The notes: generated from the letters alone by a model not told the origin. A stretch of 38,721 nucleotides of DNA from Nitrospira sp. (GCA_030692565.1 JAUYAO010000013.1:1-38721), one strand, 5' to 3'; positions 1-8,224 are shown, counted from the stretch's first letter. A program made the numbers and translations.

Positions 1-81
1 GGTCAACTCCTGCTCTCGCGCCAGCCGCACGGCTTGCTCCCGGAACTCCTTCGTATACTTCGGTCGCGGTAACCGTTCCAT
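1..81 (-). CDS. Transposase OrfA, N-terminal fragment (IS3/IS911 type)
   Basis: The first 27 codons of a transposase are visible; the rest lies outside the window. The start MERLPRPKYTKEFREQAV is the typical opening of IS3-family OrfA proteins (HTH_Tnp_1 type), in which the KYTKEFRE segment begins the helix-turn-helix that binds the IS end. The ATG is preceded by a GGAGGTGTGGG ribosome-binding site. Whether the element is complete or still active cannot be told from this fragment. Confidence 0.7.
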   Translation of the reverse strand, partial: MERLPRPKYTKEFREQAVRLAREQELT

Positions 82-141
82 CCCACACCTCCAGACCTCA
101 GATCATAGGTTGAAGGCGTCCACTTTTTCGAGCCTAGCTCA
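1..141 (-). mobile_element. IS3-family insertion sequence, left end (cut by window edge)
   Basis: The minus strand carries the start of a transposase OrfA reading toward the window edge. Upstream of it the sequence runs to a terminal TGAGCTAGGCTCGAAAAAG, which begins with the TG dinucleotide typical of IS3-family tips, so the element boundary is placed at about 141. Only one end is visible, so the second inverted repeat and the target duplication cannot be checked. Family assignment rests on the OrfA start and the tip sequence. Confidence 0.6.
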
Positions 142-500
142 GTTGTCCGTGTGAAATGTGCAAGGTGAACCCTGTAGCATATTAGGACGCTGAATCTCAT
201 GGTAAAGGCGGAGAGCAGAGGGCGACATTGAAGTAGGCTTTCCCGTATGCGTGAGGATAAGCTGTTGGATGTGACAAACGGATTGAGATGGTAGGGCGTT
301 GAGCAACTCTAGCAGTGCTGGCAGAGGTGTCGTCAATGTCCAAATCTTCGAGATCGGTTGTTGGGAGGCGAGATTGCCGGCGCGCGAGTGCGTGCAGCTT
401 AGAGGGAGTTGGGGTGAGTACAGGAAGGTGAGTGCCCTCCATATCGGTTTCCGATCCAGGTGCACGTAAATGATGCGTTCGCCACGGAGTTAAAAAAGCC
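142..500. other. Intergenic stretch with no supported gene
   Basis: Between the IS tip and the exported protein at 501 I see no reading frame with a good ribosome-binding site or recognisable protein. A minus-strand frame of about 108 codons exists at 139-465, but its composition (many Ser, Leu, Thr, His, no motif) does not look coding. It could be a remnant of a gene interrupted by the neighbouring IS; I cannot identify it. Confidence 0.4.
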
Positions 501-1952
501 ATGATAATCAGAGTTGGAGTATTGGTTTGTCTGCTGCTCTCGGCCATGCCTGCACAGGCAAGTCTCTCGGTCTCCACGACCAATCCACGGTGGATTGTGA
601 ACAGTACCACGGGGAAGGCCGTCTACTTTTCCAGTATTGGGGGAGGGCCTGAAGGGAGCCTTCAATTCAATGCGACATTTCGAGGGCTGCAAGACATTCA
701 GCGTGCGGCGCCGGTCACAACCGACTTCACGGCAGCGCTGGCCTCTGTGAGGGCGGCTCGGCTGAACCACATGCGCCTGTGGCAATTGGAGCAGCGGGCC
801 TGGTCGTCGGCGGCTCACTTCAAAGACGGGACCTACCTTCGCGTCCCGATCGATCAGTTGCCGTATCTTCTGATTGGCTCGCGGATCGACAGAACCACGG
901 GCGGTTCCGTCGCAGTCGGTGTCTATGACTTGAGTCGATTCAGTCAGGACTACTTCGACCGCATGCGGAGCCGAGTTCAAGAGGCGTTGGCCGCAGGGGT
1001 CTATCCCTCGGTCATGCTGTTTTCGAGCGGTCACCTGGAATACGACAACTATTCCATTGGCCATCCGTATCAAGCGGCCAATAATGGCAATGGAATCGAT
1101 GCGGATAGGAATGGGGATGGCAAAGTGGAGGAGACCATGACATTGGTCAATCTGAGGATCACGGCTTTTCAAGACGAGTACATTTGCAAATTCGTGGACA
1201 CCTTCAAGGACATCGGGGGTGTGATGTTTGAGGTGACGAATGAGGTGCAGGGGCGCGGCTCCGAGGACTGGCAGAGTCATGTGATGGACCAGATCCGTGA
1301 ATGTGAGCGGCAAAAGGGCAGTGTGCGGCATCTGGTGATGCAGAGTGCGTACGATTTCGGACGCCGAACCAATAATGATTATCTGTTCAACAATCCACGG
1401 CCTGATATTGTGATGCCGACTTGCACCAGTGATGGCACTAACTACGATGCCAATCCGCCTGCGAATGATGGCCGCAAGGCGATTGCCTGGTACGACACGG
1501 ATCACGCCGTACTGACGTGCGGCACGATCGGGGCCGATGTGCCCTGGCGCAACTTTATGCGCGCGGTCTATTTCAGTTATCTCAATGAGCGTGAATCAGC
1601 TCCCGTGATGGCCGCCGTGCGCGCTGCACAAGCGCAAACGCTGGACTGGGCCAACACGCGCATTGCCAATCTTCTGGGCATGGTTGCGGAAACCGGCACG
1701 TCGATCTGCGAGTCCGGCTATTGCCTCTACAATCCCGACGGCTCCGAGTTCTTGATGTATGTACCGAGTGCGGGGAGAACATATATTGATCTCTCTTCAT
1801 GGACAGGCCAATACAGCGTGCAGTTTTTCAATCCGGCTGATGGCACGACGACAAATGCCGCTGCGGTTTCGGGCGAAACGCAGTGCTTTTTCAAGCCTCC
1901 CTGGGACGGAGCAGCGGTCGTCTATTTGAAGCGCACGCAGAGTAGTCAGTAG
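501..1952 (+). CDS. Exported putative glycoside hydrolase (TIM-barrel-like)
   Basis: A 483-residue protein with a signal peptide (about residues 1-20, ending AMPAQA before SLSV). The body has the look of a glycosidase TIM barrel: a run of Arg/Trp-rich strands (HMRLWQLEQRAW near 95) and a strand ending in FEVTNEVQGRGSEDW, whose Asn-Glu pair resembles the acid/base pair of clan GH-A enzymes. A DADRNGDGKVEE stretch near residue 200 resembles an EF-hand calcium loop. The C-terminal roughly 90 residues (SGRTYIDLSSWTGQYSVQFF onward) look like a beta-sandwich of the kind often appended to such enzymes. The substrate is unknown and the family is not assigned with certainty. The first ATG is used; upstream CGGAG is a weak ribosome-binding site. 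It stands alone between an IS end and the left att site. Confidence 0.6.
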   Translation: MIIRVGVLVCLLLSAMPAQASLSVSTTNPRWIVNSTTGKAVYFSSIGGGPEGSLQFNATFRGLQDIQRAAPVTTDFTAALASVRAARLNHMRLWQLEQRAWSSAAHFKDGTYLRVPIDQLPYLLIGSRIDRTTGGSVAVGVYDLSRFSQDYFDRMRSRVQEALAAGVYPSVMLFSSGHLEYDNYSIGHPYQAANNGNGIDADRNGDGKVEETMTLVNLRITAFQDEYICKFVDTFKDIGGVMFEVTNEVQGRGSEDWQSHVMDQIRECERQKGSVRHLVMQSAYDFGRRTNNDYLFNNPRPDIVMPTCTSDGTNYDANPPANDGRKAIAWYDTDHAVLTCGTIGADVPWRNFMRAVYFSYLNERESAPVMAAVRAAQAQTLDWANTRIANLLGMVAETGTSICESGYCLYNPDGSEFLMYVPSAGRTYIDLSSWTGQYSVQFFNPADGTTTNAAAVSGETQCFFKPPWDGAAVVYLKRTQSSQ

Positions 1953-2111
1953 TTTTCCAATCGATCCCGGGGTGCCGGGTACGGCGGCGGAACGGTCGAG
2001 CCCGGTCGTATTCGCTCGGTTTCGGTCGGAAGGCAAGCCAATAGGGCGATCTCGCGCAAAGTCAGAGTCTACAGAATTATCGGGGATTCTTGATGAGTCG
2101 AAGGGAAGGAT

Positions 2112-2129
2112 TGGTGGCGGTGTCCCGGA
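2112..2129 (+). repeat. attL: 18-bp copy of the tRNA 3' end
   Basis: Exact copy of 12637-12654. In tRNA sense it is the encoded CCA, the discriminator base, the 3' acceptor strand and part of the T-stem. Mismatches begin immediately on both sides (T versus A on the left, A versus T on the right), which defines the core. The rest of the tRNA is absent here, so this is the element-generated duplicate and the functional tRNA lies at the right end. Confidence 0.85.
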
Positions 2130-2212
2130 AGAAATATTATTTTAGCCCGACAATCCGTGTCCCTCTGAGAGTTACAAGGGCTGATTCCAAGCGCGTGAAC
2201 GCCAAGAAATAG
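2130..2212 (+). other. Latent recombinase C-terminal tail, in frame only in the circular element
   Basis: If the two 18-bp repeats are recombined, the recombinase frame crosses the att core and continues here for 27 codons (2129-2211 region), ending at TAG 2210-2212. The predicted tail starts KKYYFSPTIRVP and holds nine Lys/Arg. In the integrated state this stretch has no start codon of its own in that frame and lies far from the recombinase. An open frame of 27 codons could occur by chance, so coding use is inference. Confidence 0.5.
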
Positions 2213-2315
2213 GTCTGTTCAATAAGGCCATTCTAGGTGGATGCCGAAGGAGGCGCACGGGCCGATTAGGAGGGGCGTCAGACTAAAGCCACAGAGTTAA
2301 GTAGCCCTTTCCTGA

Positions 2316-2401
2316 GTTCAGGAGCCTTGCCTGGCCAGTGTTTTACACGTTCAGAGCGACCGTTCTATAATTACTTTGGGCCGCTAGGGTAGCTCCTGAA
2401 C
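2316..2401 (+). promoter_or_regulatory. Promoter flanked by 10-bp inverted repeats
   Basis: TTTACA (2342-2347) and a perfect TATAAT (2366-2371) with an 18-base spacer form a strong sigma70-type promoter upstream of the first gene of the element. It is bracketed by GTTCAGGAGC (2316-2325) and its exact inverse GCTCCTGAAC (2392-2401). A related GTTCAGAGC (2349-2357) lies in the spacer. The layout suggests operators for a repressor that could bridge or loop the promoter. A small hairpin GCCGGT/ACCGGC follows at about 2402-2420. Confidence 0.6.
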
Positions 2402-2463
2402 GCCGGTATCTCTCACCGGCTGCGGCCCGTTTCTTCGGGAGGCGTCATTGGGAGGTGACGGAC

Positions 2464-3231
2464 ATGGCCATCCTTTCTACTGCATCTTGGGCCTTTGAAG
2501 CTCGCGACTCTGGGGAGGCCGAACGCTATCGTCTTCAGCGCGGGATGGTGGTCGGTCTTGTGTGGGGGTGTTCCAAAACTCAGGAAGTGTTTACCGCGTT
2601 ACAGAAATCCCGTAAGTTGGATGCCCCGGTACGGCACCTTCGCCGCGCGGTCAATCGAAAGGCCTCCCTCTCCGTTTTGAAAGCTGCCGAACAACAACTC
2701 TTTGTTCTCATTTTTGCCCATGCAAAAAACAAACAGGTGATTGGCTCGACCTTGGACACATACGTGCGCGGGCTCTTCGGTCAGTCTGTCCCTTGGATGA
2801 CTCAAGAGCTGATTCAGCTTTTCGTCAGCCAGTTATTCGCAATGGCTCGCGGGCAGGCGCTGGGGCGGCACTCCCGCGCGAGTTGGGCAGAACGTCTTCC
2901 GACAATCCCAGAATTCCCTGCCGGCGCGACACTCCGAGAGCAAAAGGCCATTATCCGTCGGCACCACAAAGCCTTGCTACACGCGGCTTTGCGCACAGGA
3001 GGGCGCGCTCCAAAGGAAAAGGTCCCTAGCGTGCTTCGCAATGCCGCCTGGATGTATTGTCATGTCGTCGAGGGGCAATCCATTCATGGCTTGGCGCGAG
3101 AGTACAAAGCCCTCACGAGTCCCGCTGCCACCGAAGGGCACTACACGGGCCGCGCGTTGGTCCAACGGGCCATTCGCAACACCGCGCAGCGTCTGCATCT
3201 TCCTGCCGCACGCCCCAAATCTCATCGCTAG
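2464..3231 (+). CDS. Hypothetical protein with possible C-terminal HTH, first gene of the element
   Basis: A 255-residue protein that I do not recognise. It is rich in Arg and Ala and has no signal peptide or membrane segment. Near the C-terminus the stretch HVVEGQSIHGLAREYKAL, followed by GRALVQRAIRN, resembles a helix-turn-helix, so a DNA-binding role is possible. The ATG at 2464 is chosen because GGGAGG ends eight bases upstream; a GTG at 2455 in the same frame is less well placed. It lies directly downstream of the promoter with inverted repeats, the position expected of an early regulator or replication gene. It is separated from the next gene by about 90 bases with two palindromes. Confidence 0.7.
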   Translation: MAILSTASWAFEARDSGEAERYRLQRGMVVGLVWGCSKTQEVFTALQKSRKLDAPVRHLRRAVNRKASLSVLKAAEQQLFVLIFAHAKNKQVIGSTLDTYVRGLFGQSVPWMTQELIQLFVSQLFAMARGQALGRHSRASWAERLPTIPEFPAGATLREQKAIIRRHHKALLHAALRTGGRAPKEKVPSVLRNAAWMYCHVVEGQSIHGLAREYKALTSPAATEGHYTGRALVQRAIRNTAQRLHLPAARPKSHR

Positions 3232-3236
3232 GTAGT

Positions 3237-3315
3237 TAGACCAGGTCTACTTTAAGCGGCCACTTCCAGCCTCGTAGGTTGTCCCTAGTCGCGATTAAGG
3301 TTTTAAGCTTTAATC
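3237..3315. promoter_or_regulatory. Two palindromes upstream of the small Xre-like gene
   Basis: TAGACC-A-GGTCTA at 3237-3249 is a perfect 6-1-6 palindrome. At 3293-3315 GATTAAGG and CTTTAATC form an imperfect inverted repeat around TTTTAAG, ending seven bases before the ATG at 3322. Neither is followed by a T-run, so operators are more likely than terminators. The second would be suited to autoregulation by the gene that follows. Confidence 0.45.
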
Positions 3316-3321
3316 AAGCGC

Positions 3322-3528
3322 ATGAAACCTGCGCGAAACATCACACCTGAAGATCTTCGAGCCCTCGTCGCACGGAGCGGAGTCCCGGCCTACGTACTTG
3401 GAGGGCGAGCCCGCGTCAACCCGATCCAGCTGTCTCGTCTGATGCGTGGTCACGATCCGCTCACGCCCGAGATTGTGCGGCGAATTCTTGACGCGATTCG
3501 GCAGGAGGCCCTTGCCAATGGCCGCTGA
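3322..3528 (+). CDS. Small Xre-like helix-turn-helix protein
   Basis: A 68-residue protein. Residues about 9-45 (ITPEDLRALVARSGVPAYVLGG, then NPIQLSRLMRGHDPLTPEIVRRI) match the pattern of a short Xre/Cro-type helix-turn-helix: a first helix, a turn with Gly, a recognition helix with SRLMRG, and a following LTPEIVRRIL helix. Such proteins serve as phage or satellite repressors. The ribosome-binding site is weak (AAGCG), and a palindrome sits just upstream, consistent with low, autoregulated expression. The next gene starts inside its 3' end. Confidence 0.65.
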   Translation: MKPARNITPEDLRALVARSGVPAYVLGGRARVNPIQLSRLMRGHDPLTPEIVRRILDAIRQEALANGR

Positions 3529-3697
3529 ACAAATCAGGTCGGGCTTTGGGCTGACGCGCGCCTCGACCGGCCTCACGAATGCGCATGTTGGCCTCATCAA
3601 GATGTTGGCGGCGCGAGCGGTAGCGGACTATCTGTGCGAGGCCGAAGCGGAGGAGCAGCGCACCGAGAACGATCACGATCAGGAGGCTACCGCATGA
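3518..3697 (+). CDS. Small acidic-tailed phage-type protein
   Basis: A 59-residue protein of unknown function. It begins at ATG 3518, overlapping the end of the Xre-like gene, with GCAGGAGG about ten bases upstream. It ends by ATGA overlap with the primase start at 3694. The central part (IKMLAARAVADYLCEAEAEE) is a predicted amphipathic helix and the tail is charged. Small proteins of this style often sit just upstream of primases in phages and islands, but I cannot assign a role. The tight overlaps argue that it is translated together with its neighbours. Confidence 0.6.
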   Translation: MAAEQIRSGFGLTRASTGLTNAHVGLIKMLAARAVADYLCEAEAEEQRTENDHDQEATA

Positions 3698-5724
3698 CGC
3701 GCATTTTAGATTCTCAGGACGCGTTTCTCCGGACTATCGAGCAAGCAGGCCTCACGCCGCCAGAACGCATCATAGCGGATGGCCGACTCCATCGCTTTTC
3801 AAGCAACGGAGATCCTGACGACGACGCGGGATGGTACATCCTGCACACCGATGGAATTCCGGCAGGCGCATTTGGCTGTTGGCGTTCTGATGTCAATGAA
3901 ACATGGTCGGCAGGGCCTGGCCCCGAGGCAACGGCAGCTGACCAGGCCAACCATGCTCGGCAGCTTTTGGACCTTCGACGGACCCGTGAAGAGGAAGAGT
4001 GGCGACGGCATGCGGAAGCGGCGCTGCGTGCCCAGGCTCTTTGGAACCAGGCGGCTCCGGCACCGGTAAGCCATCCCTATTTGCAGCGGAAGCGGATTCA
4101 GTCGCACGGCCTACGGGTCGATGGTGAGAATCGGCTGATCGTGCCGGTGATGATCGGCGGTACGCTCTCCAGCTTGCAATTTATCGCGCCGGATGGGGGA
4201 AAACGATTTCTTCCTGGTGGCCAGGTCCACGGCGGGTCCCATGTGCTCGGCTCCATTGAGGGCGCAATGGTCATCGGTGAAGGGGCTGCCACATGCGCCT
4301 CGATTCATGAGGCATCGGACCTGCCCACGGTGATGGCGTTCTCGGCTGGAAATCTTCTCTCGGTCGCACGGGCTCTGCGAGCCCAGTATCCACGCGCTGC
4401 GGTGATTGTGGCGGGTGACAATGACGTGTCTGGAATCGGCCAGGCGAAGGCACAAGAAGCGGCGGAGGCAATCGGCGGCAGGGTAGTGCTGCCGGACGAA
4501 GCGGGAACCGATTTCAATGACGTGGCGCAGGCCAGCGGTCTCGATGTGGTGCGTCTCCGTATTCATGCGGCCATGCCCTCTGGCCGGCACATTTTTGACG
4601 AGGTCTACGCGTACCTCGGGAAATTTGTCTCGTACCCTTCGGAGGCTGCTCACGTGGCGCACGCCCTGTGGATCGTGCACACGCATTTGATGGACGCGTC
4701 GGAGAGTACGCCGCGCCTGGCGTTCCTTTCGCCGGAGCCAGGGTCGGGGAAAACGCGGGCGCTAGAAATTACCGAGACGCTCGTCCCTCGTCCTGTCGAA
4801 GCCATCAACGCCACGCCCGCCTATCTCTTTCGGAAGATTTCTGATCCGGCAGGAAGACCGACCATCTTGTTTGATGAAATCGATACGGTGTTCGGCCCGC
4901 GTGCACGCGAGCATGAAGAAATTCGAGGTGTTATCAACGCCGGTCATCGACGTGGGGCGATGGCGGGCCGGTGCGTGATTAAGGGAAAGGAGATTCTGAC
5001 GGAGGAGCTTCCCGCCTTCAGCGCCGTGGCGATGGCAGGACTCGGCAATCTGCCCGATACGATCTTAACGCGCTCCATCATCATCAGGATGCGTCGGCGG
5101 GCACCAGGGGAACACGTTGAACCGTACCGCCGACGAATACATTCACCAGAGGGCTACCGCTTGCGAGACCGCTTGGCGAGTTGGGCTGCCGAGCATGAAG
5201 CTGCCTTGAATTTGTGCCCCGCGATGCCGGAGGGGATCACCGACCGAAATGCCGACGTGTGGGAAAGCCTGTTGTCCATCGCCGATGAGGTAGGAGGAAT
5301 CTGGCCGGATCGGGCTCGTGTATCCGCTGTAACTCTTGTAACCGATGCCATGGGAGCCCCACCTAGCCTAGGTGTCCGCCTATTGAAGGACCTGCGGACG
5401 GTGTTTGGGGATCGAGAATGTGCCTCGACTAATGACTTGTTGGCGGGCCTGATCGATGTTGAGGATTCTCCTTGGGGGGATCTCAAGGGAAAACCCTTAG
5501 ACGGGCGACGGCTCGCTAAACTACTTCGCCCCTACGACATCACGCCTAAACCCATCCGAATCGAGACCTCCGTTTTCAAGGGGTACACCCGCGCCGATCT
5601 TCACGATGCGTGGACACGGTACCTCCAACCGGAATCTTCTTCTCCACCTATAGGTCTCCCTGACATAGCATCGGTTACATCAGTTACAAAAATTACGGGG
5701 GAGGAGGTTATTTATGTGGATTGA
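3694..5724 (+). CDS. Primase-helicase (Toprim plus DUF3631-type ATPase)
   Basis: A 676-residue replication protein. The N-terminal part (residues 1-130) resembles the leader of phage/plasmid DNA primases. Residues about 190-290 form a Toprim domain: IGEGAAT with Glu196, then VAGDNDVSG with Asp242 and Asp244, the metal-binding acids. The C-terminal half is an ATPase with Walker A PEPGSGKT (347-354) and Walker B ILFDEID (391-397), followed by a region matching DUF3631, found in mobile-element primases. It likely primes and unwinds DNA to replicate the excised element. The start at 3694 has an AGGAGG seven bases upstream; a longer frame back to 3634 has no such site. It overlaps both neighbours, indicating translational coupling. 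No separate zinc-binding primase domain is visible. Confidence 0.85.
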   Translation: MTRILDSQDAFLRTIEQAGLTPPERIIADGRLHRFSSNGDPDDDAGWYILHTDGIPAGAFGCWRSDVNETWSAGPGPEATAADQANHARQLLDLRRTREEEEWRRHAEAALRAQALWNQAAPAPVSHPYLQRKRIQSHGLRVDGENRLIVPVMIGGTLSSLQFIAPDGGKRFLPGGQVHGGSHVLGSIEGAMVIGEGAATCASIHEASDLPTVMAFSAGNLLSVARALRAQYPRAAVIVAGDNDVSGIGQAKAQEAAEAIGGRVVLPDEAGTDFNDVAQASGLDVVRLRIHAAMPSGRHIFDEVYAYLGKFVSYPSEAAHVAHALWIVHTHLMDASESTPRLAFLSPEPGSGKTRALEITETLVPRPVEAINATPAYLFRKISDPAGRPTILFDEIDTVFGPRAREHEEIRGVINAGHRRGAMAGRCVIKGKEILTEELPAFSAVAMAGLGNLPDTILTRSIIIRMRRRAPGEHVEPYRRRIHSPEGYRLRDRLASWAAEHEAALNLCPAMPEGITDRNADVWESLLSIADEVGGIWPDRARVSAVTLVTDAMGAPPSLGVRLLKDLRTVFGDRECASTNDLLAGLIDVEDSPWGDLKGKPLDGRRLAKLLRPYDITPKPIRIETSVFKGYTRADLHDAWTRYLQPESSSPPIGLPDIASVTSVTKITGEEVIYVD

Positions 5725-6151
5725 ATCCACGAAGCCTCTTCGGGTGCAGTTCAGGGGTGGCATGGAGATTCGCCTTCAGCCTGGAGCGCCGAAAGAATTT
5801 CCCGACGAGGACGGAAAAAAGTTGCTCAAGCAGGCTGTGGGCAAAGTGATGGCCGTAGATCGCCCTCTTAGAGATGAGGAGGGCGCTTCTCCCATTGCCC
5901 CCCTCCAACCTGGCTGGCTCGTGGCCTATCGCGACGAGACATACCGGTTACGGGGCGGCTGCGACGAGCGAGACCATGGGACCGTTCAAGAATGCCAATG
6001 GAATGGGACGGCCTGGACAATTCACTTGACCGACGGGCAACTCCTGCCGCTGTCACGAGTCTTGAGCGTGGGAAAGACGAACGCCGCTGGGGAGGTGATC
6101 GCAGCCTGGACCACGCGGGACTGCGGCTATGACGGGGAAAGCCATCGGTAA
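5714..6151 (+). CDS. Hypothetical mobile-element protein, coupled to the primase
   Basis: A 145-residue protein of unknown function. It starts at ATG 5714 inside the last codons of the primase, after a GGGGGAGGAGG ribosome-binding site. The first 45 residues (ESTKPLRVQF, RLQPGAPKEFP, KKLLKQAVGKV) resemble a short segment seen at the start of several phage and island proteins. The second half (LQPGWLVAYRDETYRL and onward) looks like a small beta-rich domain. No catalytic motif is visible. It closes the replication block: a 124-base gap with a palindrome separates it from the packaging genes. Confidence 0.65.
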   Translation: MWIESTKPLRVQFRGGMEIRLQPGAPKEFPDEDGKKLLKQAVGKVMAVDRPLRDEEGASPIAPLQPGWLVAYRDETYRLRGGCDERDHGTVQECQWNGTAWTIHLTDGQLLPLSRVLSVGKTNAAGEVIAAWTTRDCGYDGESHR

Positions 6152-6275
6152 TGTAATACTTTAAGTATTGCAGGGCTGGTTAAACTAAAATTTAGAAAGT
6201 CTAAGGCAATCAATTGGTTAGGCAATACAGTCAGAACCGGTTTACCGGATTTTATACAAAGGATGGGCTAGCGGT
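6152..6275 (+). promoter_or_regulatory. Gap between replication and packaging genes with palindromes
   Basis: AATACTT-T-AAGTATT at 6155-6169 is a perfect 7-1-7 palindrome, flanked by TGT and GCA. CCGGT-TT-ACCGG lies at about 6238-6249, and TATACA (6253-6258) could be a -10 element, though no clear -35 is seen. The gap is AT-richer than its surroundings. It most likely controls late (packaging) expression; there is no T-run to support a terminator. Confidence 0.4.
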
Positions 6276-6761
6276 ATGAGCGGACTACCAGGGCAACGGT
6301 CTACTAAGCAGGTAAATCTCGCACGCGGCTATCGGCGAAACGTGCTGGATGACATGGACGGACGCTTCAAGCCTGTCCGTGAGGCTAAGGCGCGTTGGCG
6401 TCAGCTGGCCTCGGACCTTGGAGGTGTCAGCGAACTGTCCTACCAGAAGCAGTCGCTCTTGTGGCGCTTCGTCTTTCTGGAAGGTTGGATTGAAGACCAA
6501 GAACGCCGGATGCTGCTAGGCCAGGCGGTCGATGAATCTAAGTGGCTATCGTCGCTGGGTTCCTACACGTCGCTCCTCAGTCGGATCGGACTGGAACGGA
6601 AGGCGCGTCAGATTACGCCCCTAGATCGCTTACGGCAGCAATCATCAGGTGCCCCTAGCCTTCCCCCATCCACGCAGGAGATCGCTCAGCCTGGCCTGAA
6701 TGGCGCTGAGGGATCGCTACCGACGGAGACCATCATTGAGGTGACCCGTGCAGCAAGTTGA
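6276..6761 (+). CDS. Terminase small subunit (by position)
   Basis: A 161-residue protein placed directly before, and overlapping by 14 bases, the terminase large subunit, where phages encode TerS. TerS binds the packaging site of phage DNA and delivers it to TerL. The sequence is helical and basic in the first half (RGYRRNVLDDMDGRFKPV, EGWIEDQERRML), with a low-complexity tail from residue 125. No classical HTH is obvious, so the call relies mainly on context and size. In phage satellites, a private TerS redirects packaging to the satellite's own DNA. Confidence 0.55.
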   Translation: MSGLPGQRSTKQVNLARGYRRNVLDDMDGRFKPVREAKARWRQLASDLGGVSELSYQKQSLLWRFVFLEGWIEDQERRMLLGQAVDESKWLSSLGSYTSLLSRIGLERKARQITPLDRLRQQSSGAPSLPPSTQEIAQPGLNGAEGSLPTETIIEVTRAAS

Positions 6762-8208
6762 CCCGTTGGAATTCTACAGCTTGTTGCAGTGGATCGACGG
6801 GCGCCCATTGCTCGACGTGATGGAACCGTACCGGCAGGAGATCCATCGCACGGCCCTCTATTCATTCCGGCCCGATGGGTCGCCTCGATACCGGCGCACC
6901 CTCACAGGGCGGGCGAAAAAGAATTCCAAGACGACCGACGCCGTGTTGGCTGCGCTCTATCGGTGCCTGATCTGGAAGTCTCTAGGTGGCCGAGGCAACC
7001 AAGTATATTTCGTGGCCAGCGACTTGGGCCAGGCCAACGACGACTTGGACCTCTGCAAGCTCATCATTCGGCGCAATCCGCTGCTCGATGCTGAATTGAC
7101 GATCAGGTCGAATGTCATTGAGCGAAAAGATGGTGAAGGCTTCCTGGAAATCCTCGCGGCTGGTGATGCCGATGGACTGCACGGAAAGACGTACGCCTTC
7201 CTGGTCGTCGATGAGCTGCATACGCAACGCGACTACAAGGTTTTGGAAGCCTTGGAAATCGACCGGACACGACCGGATGCGCAGCAATGGTTTGCCAGCT
7301 ACGCCAGCCTGTCCCGTGCTGCTGGTGTGCCGATCAATGACATGTTGCGGCAGCATGAGAAGAGTACTGACCCTCGCCTCTACGTCTCCTGGTACAGCGG
7401 CACGATTGAAGAAGCCAACCCCTCCTTGAACGGTCCACTCGGCCCGACGCTAGAGGATATTCTCGATGCGCAGCGGTCGCTCCCGTCCTGGATCTTCCGG
7501 CGGCTGTGCCTGAACCTCCCTGGCCAACCGGACGGCGCAGCCTTCGACGCAGGGAAAGTGGAGGAGGCGGTTGTTGTAGGCCGGACAATCATTCCACCTC
7601 AAGCCGGTGTGACGTATCGCGCGTTTTGCGACTTGTCTGGCGGCGGGGCCGACGATGCGACCATGGCGATTGCGCATGGCTATGAAGGCGTGGCGATTCT
7701 GGATCTCCTGATTGACCAGGGCCAACGCGTCAATGGCACGTTCTCGCCAGAGGAAACGGTCAAGAAGTTTGCCGACGTGCTGAAGGAATATGGCTGTGCA
7801 ACGATCACAGGGGATCGGTATGCGGCGCAGTGGCCGGTGCAAGCCTTCTTGAAGCACGGCATCACGTACCGGCCTGCCGAGCACAATCGTAGCCAGCTCT
7901 ATGCGGCGTTGGAACCGCTCGCGAATAGCGGCCAGGTCGAACTGCTTGACCATCCCAAACTGTTTCCCCAACTCATCGGTCTGATTCGCAAAGGTGAAAA
8001 GATCGACCACGTCAACGGCGAGCACGACGACCATGCGAATAGCGCCGCCGGTGGACTGGTCTCAGCTCATCGGCAAGCCGGGCGGCCTGTCGGTGTCTTC
8101 ATGGATCCGACCGACGATCCTGATGCAATGGAGCTGCGGAGTGCGCGGGATACGCAAAACATTCTTCAAGCAGTCGGGACACGCAAATTTTGGTTCCCAG
8201 GCGAGTGA
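6748..8208 (+). CDS. Terminase large subunit
   Basis: A 486-residue packaging motor. The N-terminal ATPase has a degenerate Walker A (LTGRAKKNSKTTD, residues 52-64) typical of phage terminases and a Walker B FLVVDELH (151-158). The C-terminal RNase H-like nuclease shows acidic residues in FCDLSGGGADD (Asp295, Asp302/303), ITGDRYA (Asp356) and GEHDDHANS (Asp427/428). The protein pumps DNA into proheads and cuts concatemers. All expected catalytic positions seem present and the length is normal, so it is probably functional. It starts with GTG at 6748 behind GAGGTGACC and overlaps the small subunit. The expected next gene, portal, is missing. Confidence 0.9.
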   Translation: MQQVDPLEFYSLLQWIDGRPLLDVMEPYRQEIHRTALYSFRPDGSPRYRRTLTGRAKKNSKTTDAVLAALYRCLIWKSLGGRGNQVYFVASDLGQANDDLDLCKLIIRRNPLLDAELTIRSNVIERKDGEGFLEILAAGDADGLHGKTYAFLVVDELHTQRDYKVLEALEIDRTRPDAQQWFASYASLSRAAGVPINDMLRQHEKSTDPRLYVSWYSGTIEEANPSLNGPLGPTLEDILDAQRSLPSWIFRRLCLNLPGQPDGAAFDAGKVEEAVVVGRTIIPPQAGVTYRAFCDLSGGGADDATMAIAHGYEGVAILDLLIDQGQRVNGTFSPEETVKKFADVLKEYGCATITGDRYAAQWPVQAFLKHGITYRPAEHNRSQLYAALEPLANSGQVELLDHPKLFPQLIGLIRKGEKIDHVNGEHDDHANSAAGGLVSAHRQAGRPVGVFMDPTDDPDAMELRSARDTQNILQAVGTRKFWFPGE

Positions 8209-8224
8209 CCGAAGGAGGGTCGCG

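Noticed and set aside
399-1505. 368-codon minus-strand frame opposite the exported glycosidase-like gene
   Set aside because: The plus-strand protein has a signal peptide and enzyme-like motifs; the minus frame is a His/Arg-rich shadow without a ribosome-binding site.
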